From an uncultured cyanobacterium (GTDB taxonomy: Bacteria > Cyanobacteriota > Cyanobacteriia > Cyanobacteriales > Nostocaceae), in the NCBI GenBank assembly GCA_903903925.1, contig CAIVAU010000230.1, positions 1-37,321 of the forward strand: a stretch of 37,321 bases of DNA, in the 5' to 3' direction. The notes under the pieces were generated by a model. The model worked only from the letters and a program-made list of their open reading frames with translations, ran no database searches and was not told where the DNA came from. Position 1 is the stretch's first letter. Each line of letters starts with the position of its first letter. This document shows positions 34,111 to 37,321 of this stretch, one piece after another. Both the position numbers and the translations under genes were made by a program.

Positions 34111-35961
34111 ATGAAAATAGGCGCTCATTATTTAGGTGACGGTAATTGTGAGTTTACAGCTTGGGCACCGAAAACAAATGCCCTAGCAGTACAAATTCTC
34201 TCGCCCCAGGAGAGGTTGCTCCCAATGCAGCAGCAAGAAGGGGGCTACTGGCATGTCATCTCTCAAAATATTGAACCAGGAACACTCTACTTGTACCAAC
34301 TCAATACTGGTGAAACTAGACCTGACCCTGCTTCTTATTCCCAACCGGAGGGTGTTCATAAAGCTTCTCAGGTGATTGACCAAAGCTTTTCGTGGAATGA
34401 CAGCAATTGGAAGGGCGTTCCTCTAGAAACGATGATCATCTATGAGTTGCACGTTGGTACTTTCACAACGGAAGGCACTTTTGAAGCGATCATTCCTCGA
34501 CTCAGGGATCTACGGGAGTTAGGGGTGAATGCGATCGAACTGATGCCGATCGCTCAATTTACAGGGGATCAACCTACTGATGATAAACATGCCTATCGCA
34601 ACTGGGGCTACGATGGGGTTTATCCGTTTGCTGTCCAAAACTCTTACGGTGGTTCCGAAGGCTTGAAGCGACTCGTTGACGCCTGTCATCAAGAGGGGAT
34701 TGCGGTGGTGCTTGATGTGGTGTACAACCACTTTGGCCCGGAAGGCAATTACACCGCTAACTTTGCACCTTACTTTACACAAAACTATCGTACTCCTTGG
34801 GGCGACGCTGTTAACTTTGACGCTGCCGAGAGCCATCATGTACGTAGCTTTTTTATTCAAAATGCTTTGTACTGGCTGCGGGATCATCACATTGATGCGC
34901 TACGTTTGGATGCAGTTCATGCTATTTACGATTTAGGTGCAAAACACTTTTTAGCAGAACTGGCAGAAAATGTTGCTGATCTCTCCCAGCAACAAGGGCG
35001 AAAACATTATCTGATTGCTGAAAGTGACTTGAATGACACCCGAGTTGTTCGTCCTACTGAGTTAGGAGGATACGGACTTGATGCTCAGTGGAGTGATGAT
35101 TTTCATCACGCGCTACATTCGTTGTTGACAGGGGATAATATTGGATATTATCAAGATTTTGGCAAGTGCGAACACTTGGCAAAAGCTTATCAGGACACCT
35201 TTGTCTATGACTGGCAATATGCGCCTCATCGCCGAAGATTTCATGGAAGTTCTGCACGCGAAAGCGAGATGACTCAATTTGTCGTCTGCATTCAAAATCA
35301 TGACCAAATAGGCAATCAACCACATGGTGAGCGGTTATCTCGACTTGTATCGTTTGAAGCCTTGAAGCTAGCTGCTGGTGCAGTCTTACTATCTCCTTAT
35401 ATTCCCCTATTATTTATGGGTGAAGAGTATGGTGAAGAAGTGCCTTTTACTTACTTTGTCAGTCATGCTGATCCCGATTTAATTAGGGCGATTAGAGAAG
35501 GGCGAAAACAAGAGTTTGCGGCTTTTCACTTGGCAGGAGAACCACCCGATCCAGAATCTCCAGAAACTTTTCTCAAGTGCAAGTTGAATTGGGAAAAACG
35601 CAAAGAAGGAAAACACAAAGTTCTGTGGTTGTTATATCAACGCCTCATCCAACTGCGTAACACAATTCCGGCTTTAGTCAAGCGCGATCGCCTTTCTTTA
35701 GAAACTGGTTTTCTTGAATCTGAGAAAATAGTCTGGTGGCGTAGGTGGAGTGAAAATAACCAAATACTCTGCTTGATGAACTTCAACCAAAGTGATATAA
35801 TTTTTCAACCGAAATTGACTAACGATGGTTGGAAAAAGCTTTTAGATTCTGCCGATGAACAGTGGCAAGGGCCTGGTTCACTTTCACCAGAAACAATAAA
35901 TTTGGGGCAGGAATTAACTTTGCGATCGCAGAGTTTTGTAGTTTACCAGGAGTCAGAATAG
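34111..35961 (+). CDS. treZ: Malto-oligosyltrehalose trehalohydrolase
   Basis: GH13_10 enzyme of 616 residues that cuts the alpha-1,4 bond next to the terminal trehalosyl unit made by TreY, freeing trehalose (EC 3.2.1.141). It has an N-terminal CBM48-like domain (FTAWAPKTNALAVQIL), then the barrel: YELHVGTFT, VVYNHFGPEGN, nucleophile D267 in LRLDAVHAI, acid/base E304 in IAESDLND and D398 in QNHDQIGNQ. The RLDAVHAI and WGDAVNFD strings are typical of TreZ rather than of branching enzyme. The spacer from glgX carries three AATCAAC-like heptamers. Its 3' spacer to treY contains a MITE-like element. Confidence 0.95.
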   Translation: MKIGAHYLGDGNCEFTAWAPKTNALAVQILSPQERLLPMQQQEGGYWHVISQNIEPGTLYLYQLNTGETRPDPASYSQPEGVHKASQVIDQSFSWNDSNWKGVPLETMIIYELHVGTFTTEGTFEAIIPRLRDLRELGVNAIELMPIAQFTGDQPTDDKHAYRNWGYDGVYPFAVQNSYGGSEGLKRLVDACHQEGIAVVLDVVYNHFGPEGNYTANFAPYFTQNYRTPWGDAVNFDAAESHHVRSFFIQNALYWLRDHHIDALRLDAVHAIYDLGAKHFLAELAENVADLSQQQGRKHYLIAESDLNDTRVVRPTELGGYGLDAQWSDDFHHALHSLLTGDNIGYYQDFGKCEHLAKAYQDTFVYDWQYAPHRRRFHGSSARESEMTQFVVCIQNHDQIGNQPHGERLSRLVSFEALKLAAGAVLLSPYIPLLFMGEEYGEEVPFTYFVSHADPDLIRAIREGRKQEFAAFHLAGEPPDPESPETFLKCKLNWEKRKEGKHKVLWLLYQRLIQLRNTIPALVKRDRLSLETGFLESEKIVWWRRWSENNQILCLMNFNQSDIIFQPKLTNDGWKKLLDSADEQWQGPGSLSPETINLGQELTLRSQSFVVYQESE

Positions 35962-36032
35962 AGGTAACAGGAACAATTCTCGGTATGAAGACAAATACCA
36001 ACCCTGATAACTCCTAACTAATGACTAATGAC

Positions 36033-36146
36033 GGGAGCATCCCAGTTTTGCAAAAAGACGATCAGTAGTGTGAGCATCTTGCTCACGTGTAGTACAAGCG
36101 AGCAAGATGCTCGCACTACGAATTTACGCTCATTGGGATGCACCCC
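36033..36146. mobile_element. MITE-like element inside the tre operon
   Basis: A 114-base element with imperfect terminal inverted repeats: left GGGAGCATCCCAG, right end GGGATGCACCCC, whose complement is GGGGTGCATCCCAAT. It is flanked by 7-base direct repeats TAATGAC (36026-36032 and 36147-36153). Inside, GTAGTGTGAGCATCTTGCTC and GAGCAAGATGCTCGCACTAC form a second, 20-base stem with one mismatch. No coding capacity. The direct repeats might be target-site duplication, but the element sits in a TGACTAA-type STRR, which could supply them by chance. Confidence 0.6.
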
Positions 36147-36209
36147 TAATGACTCCTGACTCCTGACTTCTTCTCTATTCACTCAATCTAGGGGTAAACA
36201 TCTTAGTAT

Positions 36210-37321
36210 ATGCGAATTCCAACGGCAACTTATCGAATTCAGTTCAATTCTGCATTTGATTTTGACGCAGCAAAAGCAATTGTCGCCTATCTAGCAGAAT
36301 TGGGAATTTCTGATCTTTATGCTTCTCCGATTTTTAAAGCCAGAGCGGGAAGTAGTCACGGGTATGATATTGTTGACCCTAATCAGATAAATCCTGAGTT
36401 AGGAACCAAAGAAGCTTTTGAAGCTTTAGTCGAGGAATTACAACAGCACGACATTGGCTGGATACAGGATATTGTACCCAACCATATGGCTTATGACAGT
36501 GAAAATAAGTATCTCATGGATATTCTGGAAAATGGTCCAGATTCAACCTATGTTGACTACTTTGATATTTCCTGGAATTCTCCTTTTAGTAGTAGTGAAG
36601 AACCCATTTTAGCTCCATTGCTAGGGAACTTTTACGGAGCTTGTTTAGAGAATGGTGAAATTCAACTCAAATACGATGCAAGTGGACTGAGTATTAACTA
36701 TTACAACTTAAAACTGCCACTCAAACTAGAATCTTACGCCAATTTTTTAAACCGGAATTTAGGGAAAGTCGTCACAAATTTAGGGAGAAAGCATCCCACC
36801 TTTGTGAGATTGCTTGGTGTTCTCTATAGTGTCAAAAATATTCCTTCAGAGGCAACAATCCGGCAAAGACGAGATCAAACGGATTTTGTTAAAGGGCTTC
36901 TCTGGGAACTTTACACAGATAACGCAGAAATCAAAACATTTATTGATGATAATTTACAACTCTTTAACGGGGAAAAAGGAAAGCCAGAAAGTTTTAATTT
37001 TCTAGACAGTTTACTTTCTGAGCAATTCTATCGTCTTTCTTATTGGAAAGTTGGGGCTGAAGAGATTAATTACAGAAGGTTTTTTACTGTGAATGAGTTG
37101 ATCTCAGTCAAGGTAGAAGAACTAAAGGTATTTAATAATACCCATTCTCTGATTTGTCATCTCGTCGAAGAGGGTAAGTTTACTGGCTTGCGAATTGACC
37201 ATATTGATGGTCTGTATAACCCAAAACAATATTTAGAAAGGCTGAAAGAAAAAATAGGTGATACTTACATAACTGTTGAGAAGATTTTACAATTTGGGGA
37301 AGAAATACCTAGTAACTGGTC
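36210..37321 (+). CDS. treY: Malto-oligosyltrehalose synthase, 5' part (runs off the window)
   Basis: GH13_26 enzyme that converts the reducing-end glucose of malto-oligosaccharides into a terminal trehalosyl unit (EC 5.4.99.15). The frame is open from ATG 36210 to the window end, 370 codons. The start MRIPTATYRIQF, then DLYASPIFKARAGSSHGYDI and WIQDIVPNHMAYDSEN are TreY hallmarks. The nucleophile D330 (LRIDHIDGL) and acid/base E357 (VEKIL) are present. A complete TreY is roughly 900 residues, so over half lies beyond the window. It is separated from treZ by 248 bases that contain STRRs and a MITE-like element. Confidence 0.93.
   Translation, partial: MRIPTATYRIQFNSAFDFDAAKAIVAYLAELGISDLYASPIFKARAGSSHGYDIVDPNQINPELGTKEAFEALVEELQQHDIGWIQDIVPNHMAYDSENKYLMDILENGPDSTYVDYFDISWNSPFSSSEEPILAPLLGNFYGACLENGEIQLKYDASGLSINYYNLKLPLKLESYANFLNRNLGKVVTNLGRKHPTFVRLLGVLYSVKNIPSEATIRQRRDQTDFVKGLLWELYTDNAEIKTFIDDNLQLFNGEKGKPESFNFLDSLLSEQFYRLSYWKVGAEEINYRRFFTVNELISVKVEELKVFNNTHSLICHLVEEGKFTGLRIDHIDGLYNPKQYLERLKEKIGDTYITVEKILQFGEEIPSNW

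Overview
The window comes from a filamentous, probably heterocystous (Nostocales-type) cyanobacterium. Three things point that way. The octamer GCGATCGC (HIP1) recurs throughout coding DNA. Long tracts of heptanucleotide short tandem repeats (STRRs, such as AGGAGTC, TGACTAA, AAAAGTC, TGCTCCC) lie between genes and sometimes inside them. The gene set is also cyanobacterial: gpmI-secG, a PEP-CTERM protein, DUF928 next to CHASE2, an FHA/SH3 serine-threonine kinase, and glgX-treZ-treY.

Layout. 1-1.7 kb is a decayed edge: the C-terminal relic of a reverse transcriptase, a PEP-CTERM surface protein and a tiny excisionase-type HTH ORF without a normal start codon. 1.7-3.7 kb (-) is a methionine-salvage cluster, mtnD-mtnB-mtnC. 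4-10.9 kb holds an ABC-F ATPase, gpmI, secG, a secreted metzincin-like protease, lepB and a GT4 glycosyltransferase. 11.5-14.8 kb (-) is a tightly packed deoC-recO-MFS exporter operon in which recO and the MFS gene have absorbed STRR DNA. 14.9-19.6 kb holds an orphan C5 DNA methyltransferase, a small membrane protein, SRPBCC and DUF924 genes, and a kinase. 20.3-21.4 kb is a graveyard of defence and toxin-antitoxin genes. 21.4-24.1 kb is clpB. 24.8-31.5 kb holds a secreted metalloprotease, then DUF928, CHASE2-GGDEF-EAL and DUF4231 genes. 31.9 kb to the end is glgX-treZ-treY, with treY cut by the window edge.

How genes work together. mtnDBC recycle methylthioribose phosphate towards methionine. 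GlgX debranches glycogen to malto-oligosaccharides, which TreY and TreZ turn into trehalose, a route linked to desiccation tolerance in this group. SecG and LepB serve protein export, and several exported proteins are encoded nearby.

The most interesting observation is at 20.3-21.4 kb. On the minus strand a truncated HigA-type antitoxin is followed by the first ~31 residues of a PtuA-like ATPase. These are joined out of frame to an internal piece of a PtuB-like HNH nuclease (TIGR02646 type), which is itself joined head-on to a truncated DUF5615 PIN-like toxin gene whose DUF433 partner is intact. I read this as the wreck of a Septu-type anti-phage system and two toxin-antitoxin loci. I found no intact undescribed system.
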